DNA of 64,000 nt from Anthonomus grandis grandis (Eukaryota; Arthropoda; Insecta; Coleoptera; Curculionidae). This document shows positions 11,388 through 22,501 of the stretch, one piece after another. The notes beneath the pieces were generated by a model that did no database searches, had not been told where the DNA came from, and worked only from the letters and a program-made list of their open reading frames with translations. The stretch covers positions 5,890,001 to 5,954,000 of the forward strand of contig NC_065556.1 of NCBI RefSeq assembly GCF_022605725.1, read 5' to 3'. Position numbers and translations under genes: made by a program. The stretch's first letter is position 1. The number at the start of each line of letters is the position of its first letter.

Positions 11388-12028
11388 TTAGGGCAATAAT
11401 AATTTGAATGCCGGATTAGATGTCAACTTATTTATTTTTAGGATTAGATTATCTAATTTTTGATTAATTTCATCCTCCGGCAGGGATAGAAGAGTTAATA
11501 ATGTATTGTTCTTTATTGGTAGTTTAGCCTGTTTGGTTTCTAATGTGGGTAATTTTATAGCCTCCATCCCCCTGAACATCGGGCCCGAGGTGTGCTCTGT
11601 TTTTAGTGCTTTGGCAAAGTTTTTCTTGCTGTTTATGTAATTTGGATTTTTGGGACAGCGCCAATAACGCCGCCGCAATTGCAACACTGGGCCGGTGCTG
11701 CACGTTCTGTTTTGCATTCTGAATATATGTGTTTACCTTTGCACTTATGGCAACGCGGCCCCGCGTTCCAATTGCTAGCGGCGTGTCCAAATTTCTGACA
11801 GCGATGGCACTTTCCCACCTGCCTTATGTTATTAATTTTGAATGTTTTAAGGTGCTCCACTCGAACCCTTATGTTCAGGAGGTTACCAACCTTGTAGATA
11901 TCTTCCTGTTCTTTTTTGATTAATTTACTTGACAAGTCACATAAATTAAAAATGGTATCACAAAGGAAAGGCCTAATAAGAACTTTAATAATACTATAAA
12001 ATAATAATTTCGTCAAAACTCTAAACAT
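11388..12028 (-). pseudogene. Second Jockey-type ORF1 (gag) fragment, AT-rich
   Basis: The minus strand carries VRVEHLKTFKINNIRQVGKC leading into knuckles CHRCQKFGHAASNWNAGPRC, CHKCKGKHIYSEC and CCNCGG, the same ORF1 architecture as the fragment at 10360-11170 but with different sequence and codon bias. Note that one knuckle reads ASNWN where a Cys is expected. A frameshift near 11650 moves the frame to a lysine-rich C-terminal part (CPKNPNYINSKKNFAKAL ... LKINKLTSNPAFKLLLP) that stops at 11388. No start with a full N-terminal domain is seen; the region upstream of about 11950 is hydrophobic and probably not coding. Fragment of a LINE, not functional. Confidence 0.8.
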
Positions 12029-12029
12029 G

Positions 12030-12930
12030 TATCAAATTTTAGAACAATCGGTATAGAACTTATACTTAAAATTCACATTCTATATTTGAATAAAAAGCAG
12101 CCATTTTCAAGGCGCCATATTGATTTTGTAAATCTAATTAAAAATTTAGATTCTTCAAAACCCCTATATACCAAGTTTTAATAATTTTTTCAAAACAATC
12201 GGTCAGGTAGAAGCTAGTTAAAATCGAATTCTTAGAGTTATTACATACACATATATTGTAAAATTCTAATTGATTAGTCTGCACCTTAAAAAATTATGCA
12301 AATTATAAAGATGGATCTGGACGGCAAATTATTACATATGGAAAAATTCTCTAATAATGTTTCTATCAACTAAAATATATTTTAAAGTAAAACCTGGTAA
12401 AACTTTTATTTAAATACATTTGTCGAACTTCTCTATTTCTCAACATAATTTATAATAGATAACTCTGTCAAAAACAAAAAATAAATACTTATGTATAAAT
12501 GCTCCTTCTAGTGTGAAAAAATTTAAAAACTTATTGCACTTTACTATATTAAATTAGTAATTTAAAATTGTATGATAATATCTGCAACAAAACGGATAAT
12601 TGAACAAACGGTTGTCTAAATTTTGTTGAAATTTTATTGATATGACAAGAAGAAAAAAATAACAGAAGAGATGCACCAATATAATTCTGTTAGGAAGAAC
12701 AGATTCAAATCATGAACACATCTTCCACTTTACCACATACCGACGTAAATGTTTAAAAGTGAAAAATTCAGTTAAACCTTTATGTTATATAATTTTAGTG
12801 TACTTTTCACATCACACATAAGCGTGTTTCTATTTCTTGTACTTTTTCAATAAATAAAAGACATTACATATAGACGTAAGAACAGATACGTCGCTTTGTC
12901 ATATACGCTAAATTAATAGTTCCTAATAGA
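12030..12930. other. AT-rich stretch, no gene seen
   Basis: No coding resemblance and no repeat ends recognised. Confidence 0.4.
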
Positions 12931-12962
12931 CGGTGCGACGCCGCGCCGCCGCCGGCGGCGTA
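12931..12962. other. Short GC-only palindromic block
   Basis: A 30-base run made almost wholly of CGCCG units, including the palindrome GCCGCCGGCGGC, stands out sharply in AT-rich DNA. It precedes the start of the relic gene at 13071 by about 110 bp, so it could be a decayed promoter or CpG-rich leader, or the end of an unrecognised element. Confidence 0.4.
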
Positions 12963-13070
12963 TCGTCAAATGACGGCATATTATATAACCTTAAAATATT
13001 GGTAACACGTGTTTGTTTCGTTAAGGTGTTTACTTGAGTTTTTGAATAGAAAACCCCGATTTAAATAAAA

Positions 13071-13690
13071 ATGGATGTGCTTGTTTTGTGGAGTAATGGA
13101 ACTAAAAATGTGGTGTGTTTAAAAGAATTAAAAACAAGCCTATTACAGTTGAATGACGAGTGAAAATGCTGTATGACAAACTGTGATATAGAATCACAGT
13201 TTATGTGAGAGAAGTAAAGTTTTAGACGTAAAAGAACTAACTGACTTTTGTCCTTCTGAAGATGATATGCTATTATATAATATATTTATAACAAAATTTA
13301 AAAACTGAATCGATTCCCGTACTGAGTCTGTTAAAATGTTCCAGTGCCCAGTCCCGGTCAATTTCATCAACATATTTAAAAAAAAGTTATACCTTTACAA
13401 GAATTAAGCGAGTTCTACGAATCTGATGAAAATATACAACTGATTAAGCTTTAAAAGTGTTGCGATTATGATTAGTCTACCGAATGGGATAAAATAAGCA
13501 AAAATGATCCAGATGACAAAACTTATAACTTGGATGCTGATCCATCATTTGGCACGTGTGAAGTAAATTTTTGTCAACAAAAAGTGTTTACTACCTGCCC
13601 TCGGTGTGAAATCTTGAAAGTTTGTTTTGATCACCGTAATGAAGATATAACAAATTGTTGCAATCATGGAAAAGCTAAACAAACATTGTA
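13071..13690 (+). pseudogene. Relic of a cysteine-rich protein gene, family not certain
   Basis: The frame opens at an ATG with MDVLVLWSNGTKNVVCLKELK, resembling a small N-terminal domain I associate with multicopy insect proteins, and quickly meets stops. Further on (about 13505-13680) a second readable block begins DPDDKTYNLDADPSFG and continues with CEVNFC, CPRCEILKVC and a later C/H pair (CCNHG), suggesting a zinc-binding cysteine cluster. Several stops and shifts separate the two blocks. I do not know the family with confidence; its multicopy look in insects suggests a mobile or amplified gene. It is followed within 150 bp by a LINE RT relic in the same orientation, but no functional link is evident. 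Confidence 0.5.
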
Positions 13691-13839
13691 GAGTCCCTAA
13701 AACAAGAAAAGAAAAGAAGATACATTTTCGCCAATCCTACTACAGCAATGGGATGAGTCTTTCTCTTAACGACTACAAGAAGATAGGATGGAGTTTTAAG
13801 AACAGCAGCAAAAAAATTTTCAAGTAATAGCATCCCCAA

Positions 13840-14590
13840 TTAGAATAACTGTAAACGAAATTAAAACAGGATGCAAGTATTTGATAAATGGAAAATCGCC
13901 TGGAAATATCTAGACAGAATTAATTAAAAATGAAACTAACAAACTGTATTAATACCTAGCAATCTTATTTCAAAAATGCTTAAATAGAATGACTGTACCG
14001 AAAAAATGGGAAACACCATTAACACCAATAATCCATAAAAATGGAAAGTGAGACGATAGAGATAACAATAGAGGGATCGCCGTTACTAGTACGTTAGTTT
14101 TAAGCAAAATATACGAAAAAATTGTATAGGATCGAGCTGGAATATCATGGCATAGAGGCTAAAGAATAAGTAGGATTACATACTACCACTTTTGTACTGG
14201 GAATCCCAATAAACAACACCACACTATAAACCATATGCTTCGCAGATGATCAAATATTGCTGGCTTAAAAATATATGATCTTGGGTATATAACAAGAAAG
14301 CCAAGAGAGAAATATGGAAAGTCGGGCTGGGAAATCAACATGACTAAAACATGGTATATGTGTACTGGAGGTCTACTGCAAGACCTTATACTAGAAGATG
14401 GTCAATGTATCAAAAATCACTAATGATGGAATACTGGACAGGTCAAGATGGTATACCCTAGAGACCAAAATGTATCAAAAATAAATAGGCAGAGAATATA
14501 TAACAGCATTATAAAAAGTATTGTCACGTATGGTTGTGATGTTTGAAAAATGAAGGATGACTAAGTCAGAGTCATAAAAATGGACTAATG
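13840..14590 (+). pseudogene. LINE reverse transcriptase relic
   Basis: Translated pieces in the plus orientation follow the order of a non-LTR RT: ITVNEIKTGCKYLINGKSPG, an F-x-KCLNR...VPKKWETPLTPI block, NNRGIAVTS, LSKIYEKIV, then after a gap CFADDQILLA (the YADD-type catalytic box, both Asp present), GWEINMTKTWYMC and GGLLQDLILEDGQ, and finally a RIYNSIIKSIVTYGCDV block. Many stops and frameshifts and at least one internal deletion (between LSKIYEKI and the FADD box) are present. The wording of the C-terminal block resembles RTE/L2-like elements, but the clade is uncertain. Confidence 0.78.
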
Positions 14591-14599
14591 AAGGCGTTT

Positions 14600-16860
14600 T
14601 AATTTGAGAATGGCACCAATGTGTTATAAGATACTAATATTTTTGTAAAAACGTCTTAAAGTTGGGTGATCGGATGCTATAAAATGTTTTTCACATTCCA
14701 TTTACTATTACAAAACTGGTACATAAAAACCATATCGGTATACTCCTGATTGGAACTGTGGTATTTTTAATTACTTTAATATGATAAATAATTATACTTC
14801 GTAAAAAGTGTTTGTTAAATAAAAAGTTTAATAATAAACTAAAAAATTAAATTAAACAAGAGTTAGTTTCACAATGGTTGTGCAAATTCAAACAAAAGTC
14901 CTTTAAAACAGCTACTTTAATTTTAGGTCCAACTTTTTAAACAAAACTTTAAAGGAAAGACAGAATTTCTTCAAGAAATATTGAAAAATGATAGCTAAAC
15001 TTTTTTATTAATACTTAATGTAAAAAAATAATGCAATATGGATTAGTAAATTAAGTACTTAAAATTTTAAGGTTTTAAATATTGAGTAAGTTTTTAGAGC
15101 ATTAAGGGCAGTCTGACTAACAATTTTTATTTTTGTAGTGCTTAGTTTCCATTTCCACCAAATCACCATATTAAAAAAAACATATAAATTTAAAAAAACC
15201 GTCATGTATTTCAGTCGTACTTCATTTTCAGTTTTAGGACTCTCCTGCTTAACTTTTATTTGCGTTTTAAATATTTGCACATTATACAAGTATGCATGTT
15301 TTTGCAATTTAAAATTTCATGATGAAAATTTTTTCGATTTTCAATATTCGAAAATTGACAAATGAAGCATAAGAGTGCCTACTTAGTACAATTTATGTGA
15401 ATTTTTTTTCCGCTTAGTTGAGGAAATTTTTTAAGTTAAATTAAATAATTTCCTGATGAATAGGTAAGTACTGTTTTAGATCAATTAATTCATTTGGTCC
15501 ATTCAAACCATTGGAACCTCACATTTTAAATAATCTTTAAGTCAATTAATTATTGCGAAAAAAACTAGAAGGTGCTCCGTTTTCTTAAAATTATATTAAA
15601 CAAATGAAAGAGTTAAAGCAAGGATAAGTACAAACTAAATAAAATACAAGTAGTGAATAACTTAGTTTCATTAAAAAAATGAATTTTTGGTAATTCTGTA
15701 TAAGGCCAACTTAATATAACACTGCCTAAGTGATAAAACAATCAAACACAATCAATATTTTTACGTATCGCTAAGTTTGGTATACCATTACTTCTAATCC
15801 AACATTTTTAAATTGAAAACCTTCTTTTATGATTTTATAAATGCAGATTTCATTCTTATAAACGTCAGCTGTTAGTAGTCTATGAGGAAAGCTTAAAAAA
15901 AAAATTTTTGTAATTTTGAAGTTACCCTCTAACTTTGTTCCCATTGTTTGTACAGCCACGCTCCCAGAGGGTAAATTAAAGAAAATTCAATTAACTTCAT
16001 TTTTTATGTATGATGGTTTAGCTAGAAAATTAAATTATGAGCTCCCTAAAAAATAACAAAAGATGGAGATTCACTTTTTTGCGTTTTTTTCTTTAAGCAT
16101 TCCTCATAGACCACTACCGACTGACAAAAAATAATAGCTACTAATTTATTTAATAATTCCAAATATTACACTTGTTTGTTTCATTTGTGATGACAGTTTG
16201 ACACAATAAGCCGCTTAATGCGAAAATTACTTATTGTGGATTTTTAAAGAATTTAAGAGTTTTATAACTAAGGGAAAAGTAGCGCATAAATTGTATAAGC
16301 ACACTGGTTATGCTTCTTTTTCGTATTATACTACCTTAAGGTTAGAAGCTAAAACCTTAATCAAAAAATAATATAGTAGCAATGCTACAAGAGCAAAAAA
16401 AAAATCAATACAACAAACAATTCAGGAACTTTAAATAAACTAAGATTGTTTTGTAACTTAATTAAGTCTTAGTCTAAGAAAGACCATGCGCCTTCCAAGT
16501 AAAATGTTTTTTGCTGACTTTAAACTCTCTATTGTTAAATTGTTTGACACTGACTTTTTCTCTATTTATAATAGAGATATTAGATAATGCTTCAAATAAT
16601 TATAATTATTCTGGAAGATTCAATTTAATAACTTAAATATTTATAAGGCTTACTGATATAAAATTTACGAGCACTATAATAAACATTAATAAAGGGGCTG
16701 GGCTTGATCTAATTTCCAAAAGAATGCTGCTATTCCTAATATTTGTCTTTATTTTTAATCAATAATTGAAACTTGGTGCATTCTTAAATTATTGAAAATA
16801 ATCAAATATTTGCTCAATTTTTCTAAAGACAATAAAGACGTTTTAAATTAGAAATTAATC
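14600..16860. other. AT-rich stretch, no gene seen
   Basis: More than 2 kb with no supportable feature on either strand. A weak RT-like phrase around 16690-16730 (plus strand, NKGAGLDLISK) is too short to call. Confidence 0.45.
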
Positions 16861-16861
16861 C

Positions 16862-18089
16862 TTGTATTTCAAGAGTTTGTCAAGAGGACCTGATGGAATC
16901 TTACCACTGTTTATCAAAAACTGTTCATCTGTGTTGGTTGAGCCTCTTCGGTTAATTTTTCAGAGGTCATTTAATAAATCTTCATTTCCCACGTATTGGA
17001 AGCTGTCAGTTCTATTCCCTATTTTTGAAAGTGGACGCAAAACTGAGATTGGAAATTATAGGGGTGTTTCTTTGCTTTCAGTTTTCTCCAAATTATTTGA
17101 ATCAATTTGGACTGATGAAATATTAAACACCTTCAAATTCTATATTTCTCCGAAACAACATGGCTTTTACAAAGGTAGATCAACGGCGACAAACCTAGCG
17201 GATTTTCAGGATCTTTTAAGTGAAAATATCGAAAAAGGCTATCAGATTGATGTTGTTTACACCGATTTACAAAAAGCATTCGACAGTGTATGCCATGGTC
17301 TGTTGATAAAGAAACTTGAAGCATTGGGAGTACGTGGATCATATCTGAAGTGGATCGATTCATATTTAAATAGTCTTACTCAACAAGTCAAGCTAAGGGG
17401 AGCAACTTTAAGGGAAATTCGAGGGACTTCTGGAGTGCCTCAGGGATCACATCTTGGGTTAATTTTGTTCCTTTTATTTTCGAACTATTGACTGTGATGA
17501 AGACTGTTCCTTAGTGCAACTAGATTTAAATAATTTTAATCAATTGTGTGTAGAAAATTTTTTAAACCTTAATGTTTTGAAAAAAGTTCCTTATAGTTTT
17601 ACATATACATTAGACGGATGTTTGCTGGAAAGCGTAGAATTTTTTAATGATTTAGGCGTTATTTTTCACCATTAATTGACTTTTAATGCTCATGTTGATA
17701 ACATCACGATGAAGGGTTATAGAATGCTAGGTTTTATTAGGAGACATTGTGATCAAATCAGTGATATTAGAACCATAAAATGTTTATACAATAGTTTAGT
17801 TCGTAGTGTTTTAGAATACAACTGTACTGTCTGGTCACCATTTTATAACATACATATTAATTGTATAGAATGAGTTCAAAATAAGTTTTGCAAATTTTTA
17901 CTTTATAAACATAGGTTCCCTTATGAAACTATTTGTTATAACATTAGATGTCAGCTAGTTGGGCTGCAAATTTTGAAAATTAGAAGAAATAATGCCAGAA
18001 TTTATTTTTTGTGTAAATTACTTAACGGTAAAATAGAGAGTTCTTATCTTTTAAATAGGATATTATTAAAGCTACAGAAGTCGCGTTAG
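16862..18089 (+). pseudogene. LINE reverse transcriptase (Jockey/I-like), YADD box deleted
   Basis: The first 209 codons are open: RGPDGILPLFIKNC, IFESGRKTEIGNYRGVSLL, SPKQHGFYKGRSTATNL and the first catalytic block DVVYTDLQKAFDSVCHGLL, then SGVPQGSHLGLILFLLF. After LFSNY (17491) the frame slips. The text continues at DCDEDCSLVQLDLNNF, so about 45 residues containing the YADD catalytic box are missing. Later blocks are FFNDLGVIF, LTFNAHVDNI, YRMLGFIRRHCDQ, LYNSLVRSVLEYNCTVWSPFY and FLCKLLNGKIESSYLL. RT of this type copies the element RNA at a nicked target. Loss of the YADD box makes this copy inactive. It is 5'-truncated; no endonuclease or ORF1 lies upstream. Confidence 0.88.
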
Positions 18090-19126
18090 TTTTTAGACGC
18101 AAATGCTCGCGATGGGTAAAATTTACCCTTATTTAAACAAAGAGGTTTTTTAAATATTTTTTAAAGCTTCAGGTAATACAAGTAAATAGAACTAACTAAA
18201 TATAAGGCATCACAGCAGGAAATATATCCAAACCCATACCATCAGTTGCCCATAAATCGTATATGTTGACATGTGACGACTTAGCAACTCCAGCCAGGTA
18301 CAAAAGCCCGATAACGGCTTTTATTTCATGTAAATTTATATGCAAAGCATGTCGTTCACGTGAGTACTGGCGTTTTATTTTATCAATGTAAATGCTGGAG
18401 TAATCTACAATTTTTTAAAGCAAATCATTAGATAAAAAAAGACTAAGAGACTCTAGAGGCGTCTTTGCATGCTTTGCTTCAGGACGTACTCCTGGTTTGT
18501 GTCGATCAGTTACCTTATTGTGTTTAGGCGTCCGCACATTTTGACTTGGTCGATCTTTATTCCATTTAGTTCCGTCACGTCCGACATAGTTCCGCACAAA
18601 ATTGGAAAGGGGAATATCATCAGGTATGTTCATTATTTCTTCATTTTCTTTAAAAGGATCCTCCTCTGAAGCCAAGTCGTGATCACTAATGTGTAGATCA
18701 TCTTCTTCATCTGTTTCCTGACCTCCTAGAATATCTTCGCCATGGTCACTTTCTAACTCGTCGTAACATTTTAGCAACTGATCTTCAGTTTTTTATCCAT
18801 TTGTTAAAATGATATTATGGCTGCAAAAAATATGTCAATGCAGACATCACCTAAATTATAAAAAAATAACACTTACCTGTTGGTAACAAAACACTTAAAA
18901 ACTGGAACGTAACCGCTCGCGCTATGGGTAAATTTTACCCAGCCAAAAACAATAGCAGACAAAAAAATTTTAAGCGTCCGGCATCGATGGTCACCGAAAC
19001 GAAACTGACGAATAATCTATTTTAGGAAGGTACTATAGGTGGGGGGCGGATATTCGCGCGTTCACAAAGATACGGACCAAAGAAAAAGGCATGGGTATAT
19101 TTTACCCAAGCGCGTGCGTTCTAGGG
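18090..19126 (-). mobile_element. piggyBac-family element, internally deleted (copy 2)
   Basis: The right end is CTAGGG followed by TTAA (19127-19130), giving an inward reading CCCTAGAACGCACGCGCTT. The left end near 18086-18100 reads TTAG then TTTTTAGACGC, which aligns as a C-to-T decayed version of the same end. A 15-bp palindrome GGGTAAAATTTACCC lies inside each end (18114-18128, and 19093-19107 with one change), and a third copy is internal (18926-18940). The element is only about 1.04 kb because most of the transposase has been deleted. It is inserted in a LINE RT. Confidence 0.85.
18205..18777 (-). pseudogene. piggyBac transposase, N-terminal third only (copy 2)
   Basis: The minus strand opens at MLKCYDELESDHGED (18777), an acidic head, followed by DDIPLSNFVRNYVGRDGTKW, which is the typical linker into the DDE_Tnp_1_7 domain, and TPLESLSLFLSNDLL. 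After a frameshift near 18415 the protein continues as YSSIYIDKIKRQYSRERHAL, LHEIKAVIGLLYLAGVAKS and NIYDLWATDG to about 18205. There the coding sequence stops near the left end of the element. All three catalytic Asp are lost, so this is an internally deleted, non-autonomous copy that needed a transposase from elsewhere to move. Confidence 0.88.
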
Positions 19127-19320
19127 TTAAAAGTCCCAAATAGGGTTGCACGGTCAAAGGATTCTTTTCTATGAACGATCTTACCGTACTAATTATGGAT
19201 TTAGAGGGGTTACAGACCAACAAATAAAATTGTATAATATGCACTATAGTTCGTATGATCTATTTACGAGAGAGTCTTGTAATAGTTTTAAAAATAAGGT
19301 TATAAGGGGAACAGGGGGAT
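19127..19320 (+). pseudogene. LINE RT, C-terminal end after the piggyBac insertion
   Basis: Directly after the right TTAA, the plus strand reads KVPNRVARSKDSF and then, with a slip, SYRTNYGFRGVTDQQIKLYN and YDLFTRESCNSFKNKV. This is the usual C-terminal wording of Jockey-type RT (R-T-N-Y-G and D-x-F-x-x-S-x-x-x-F-K). It joins codon-perfectly to LQKSR at 18085 when the piggyBac and one TTAA copy are removed. Confidence 0.8.
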
Positions 19321-19490
19321 AAGTTAGATAATGTATGTAGCTACTTTATTTTCTTGCTTTTTTGTTTGATTTATGTATGTTGATTTGTAAGCTTATTGAA
19401 TATTATTTGTGCTTTTTTTAACATTTACATGTCAATTATCTATTAGGGTATTTGTAATTAAATAATTAAATAAATAAATAAAAAGTTGCA

Positions 19491-20380
19491 TTTTTTACCG
19501 AAAGCTTTTACACAAACTAAAAAGTATTCTTTTCTTGAAATATATGTAATACTCCTTTCCAACTATTTAGTAATATAAGTTTCAAATTTACAAAATAATT
19601 TAAAATTCTTATATTTTATGCTAAAATAAAAATAACAATAAAAAAATCCAAATTTACGACAGAAGTCAGCTGCTAAAAGTGTGCTAATCTCGAAGTTTAA
19701 TGAGCGATATCCCAATCTCGAATCCATAAAATCCGGCATCGATTCATTAATCTTCGCCCGTTAATTGGCAGACCGTTTTAACGAGTAGTCGTTATTGGCC
19801 GTAATCCAATTAGGGGCCTTCTAAATTAATGTTTTAAAATATTTTAAATAAAATTGGCTTTATTAATTTCAATTAGTAAGATAATATTTTTATGCTATTT
19901 GCAATATTCATTATTTTAAATTTTTTTAATAAGAATTTAGTTTATTTATTTATTTATGCAATTCAATAAAAATCCAACAAATAAAAAGTCAATAGATTTA
20001 TATCTATTAGGAAGGATAGGATAGGGTACGAAGTAGCTCAATACATAAACAATAACAAAATTAAAAAATATACAGAACAACTTATTGGTGTTTTTAATAT
20101 TCATTATAATAAGAACACTTTGATTTTGTAGTTTAGACATGATAAGTGGCGAATTACCTAGTTAGTATAAATCTTTTATATAGATAACGTTATAGCATCT
20201 CTCGTGATTTATTTGGCAAAATAATTCTGGAGCTTAGAAGTTATGTAGTTGCAGTTTTCTTCTTCTATTTTGTAGACTTTGTAGCTTGTGTAAGTGTACT
20301 AGATATATGTGTTTGGTAAACAGCTGTTTACTTATAAGTATCACATTAAAATGGTATATAATAGGTTTTTTTAAATCTGC
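19491..20380. other. No gene; contains a higher-complexity block at 19660-19830
   Basis: Mostly AT-rich. The block 19660-19830 is more balanced in base composition, has no reading frame, and is dense in TAAT/ATTA and TCGAA words (for example AATCTCGAA twice, GTTAATTGGC and CCAATTAG). This looks more like conserved non-coding or enhancer DNA than TE debris, but without a comparison this remains a guess. Confidence 0.3.
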
Positions 20381-20381
20381 A

Positions 20382-20659
20382 GGGTGATTTTTTTAATCTG
20401 CTGCTCTGGATAGTTTTCAAGAAAAGCATGGAATTTTTTTATAAAATTATTTTCCACAGCCTCTTCCTATGGAGTTATAAGCCCTTAAGGTTGTTTCTGA
20501 AAATCTTTTTTATATAACTTTTAAAATTCTTAAATTCTTGAAATACTAGTATGAGACTAGAAAAGCCTACTTAAAATTAACATATTAGCAATCTATCTAA
20601 ATAATTTCGCTTTCAGAGGATAGACGGACACATTCTCACAATTTTTTACACCCGGTATA
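20382..20659. other. Possible short MITE with CAGGGTG-type ends
   Basis: GCAGGGTGATTTTTTTAATC at the left and the inverse of ACCGGGTGTAAAAAATTG at the right could be worn terminal repeats of a 280-bp mariner MITE. The match is short and AT-rich, so it could be chance. Confidence 0.25.
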
Positions 20660-22100
20660 ATAAAAGTAAAAATATATGTTTTTTGATAGAGCAAATCCTA
20701 CTATAAAAAACATACTCTTATGCACTATATCAATGAAATAAACTGTTTCCGAGAAAAAGCTATTTTTATTTAATCTATAATCAAGGATTTTATTTATTCA
20801 CACAAAATTTCACAAAAGTCAAAAATTAATTGTATCCTAAATAAGTCTGAAATTTGAGTAACATTGATCAAAGCTAAAAAAAATTCTAAAAAGAACATTA
20901 TTCGTAGTAAGTGTTTAAAATAAAATATTTTAGATTCTGCAGAGGATCCTTCCCATAACAGTTGCATCCCTACCATTTAAAAATTTCATGCATTTGTTTG
21001 TAAAGATTTTTTACGACCAGTGGAGTTCTCAAATTAGGTTTGGCATACACATAAAAATATTGCTATAAGCTTTATCCAATCAATTGTTTTTACTAATAAA
21101 ACTAGCTTTTTTCAAAATGATAAAACTAACTCTTACATTTACATTTGTGAGCAGTTTGAACCCATTTGGGCCAAAATTATCGAAAGATATTTAGTGGGAC
21201 CCTTTGTCTTACCGAGAATTTGGAATTTCTTCGGCCTAGTCTGTCAAAACTTTTAGATGATGTGCAATACGTGCTAATGTGTGTGACATGATGAAGGACT
21301 ACCACATTTAACCTAGTTGCTCGAGATTATTTGAATAGGCATTTTAAAAATCGTTGGGTAAAAAGAGCGAGGGCGTGCCTTGACCTTTTCGATCACCTGC
21401 TTTCAATTCCCTAGCTTTTTCTTATTTTCCTTCTCCTCATTCCGTTCATCTTTAGTTAGAGTATATTGGCCTCATGAGTAAAGTTGATGGTCATTTTCCA
21501 GAGATCTTTATCTTGACCTAAGTGGGTAGCTTCTTGTAATATTTTTCCTGTTAAACTAAATCAGGCAGGAACAGAATATAATATATATTTCTCGGCTGCA
21601 TCCATTGCTATCGGAAAGATTAGCGTTTGTATTAACCTTTATTTCGTGTTCTTAGTTATGCTTGTGTCTTTCCAAATTTTTGTCAGCCGTGTCGTTGCAA
21701 TACGTGCTATTGCCAATCACCTTTGAATTTCTGGTTCGTATTTCGTATCCCGCGAATCTTGATTGGATTGGATTTATTTACTTTGAATTTTATTACTTTT
21801 GTGTTAAATTCGTTCTACAGGCGTCTACTACTCTGTTATATTGAGCGTGTCGTATCTGAGATTATTTGTACGTCTGCCTCTCTACTCATCCATTACGATG
21901 CACATTACGTATTCTGTGCAGATGTTGAAATGTAAGGAATGTAGGATACGCCGTTCTTCTTAAAAGTATACCTTAAATCCTTGGTGTATGCTAATCTAAG
22001 TCAATATAGTTACTCGGTACTTGTAAAAAACATACGTTTTTTCTTCTATTATACTAGGTAAAAAAAAAAGAACGTGTTAGAGATTTTTTTTTTACAAAAA
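20660..22100. other. No gene seen
   Basis: Includes a somewhat less AT-rich segment at 21150-21960 with short open frames that resemble nothing known to me. No repeat ends recognised. Confidence 0.35.
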
Positions 22101-22104
22101 TGAT

Positions 22105-22170
22105 AAAAACATCATTCACACTCACGAAAACAGTACTCTTTTTTGTCTCGTGTGTGTGAATGACGTTTTT
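22105..22170. repeat. Imperfect hairpin with 22-bp arms
   Basis: AAAACATCATTCACACTCAC on the left pairs with GTGTGTGTGAATGACGTTTT on the right, with about three mismatches and a loop of about 20 bases. The size and shape are like a microRNA precursor or a small foldback element. Expression cannot be judged from sequence. Confidence 0.5.
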
Positions 22171-22501
22171 ACTTTCGGACTAAATTTAATTTTTAAGAAT
22201 TTAATTTAGCTAAGTTTTTTTTTAAATTTTCCTACTATTTATTTAGTCATAATCTTCAGCTTACGATGGTTAACTTGTTAACATTTAAGTAATTTTAATA
22301 TTAGGTCTACATAGTCGAGAAGTTTTACACCCATAATTTCACTCTTATAGTAGCGGGTTCGATTCTCGATGAGTCTGTGTTGCTGCAATTTACTTTTTAA
22401 CTAATTACTTTTTATAATTGTAACCTTTTTTAGTGTTTTTTATTTAAGTTTTTAGCTTTGTTTTGACTAGTATTTTTTATTTTAGGTCCGATGATGCTCT
22501 A

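Larger units (their letters stand above)
16862..19490 (+). mobile_element. Jockey/I-like LINE fragment, 3' half, interrupted by a piggyBac element
   Basis: The RT coding relic (16862-18089), its continuation (19127 to about 19315) and an A-rich 3' end (TAAATAAATAAATAAAAA near 19466-19485) form one 5'-truncated LINE copy. It is split by the piggyBac at 18090-19126. Removing that element and one TTAA rejoins the C-terminal reading frame exactly, which shows the order of events: LINE first, piggyBac later. Confidence 0.85.

Noticed and set aside
11167..11391. Plus-strand frame in the GC-rich island
   Set aside because: Antisense to the gag fragment and rich in Gly/Ala because of composition.
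12931..12962. Replication origin or terminator from the GC palindrome
   Set aside because: There is no basis for such a call in a eukaryotic genome; reported only as an unusual block.
15059..15365. Overlapping open frames of 75-82 codons on both strands
   Set aside because: AT-rich, no motif, and they overlap each other in opposite sense; likely chance.
21662..21935. Two overlapping plus-strand frames of 60-70 codons with hydrophobic text
   Set aside because: Neither has a recognisable domain, and both depend on T-rich composition.
22300..22380. Possible tRNA or tRNA-derived SINE from a GGTTCGATTC B-box-like word at 22356
   Set aside because: No A box at the right distance and no matching acceptor stem; the T-arm pairs only partly.
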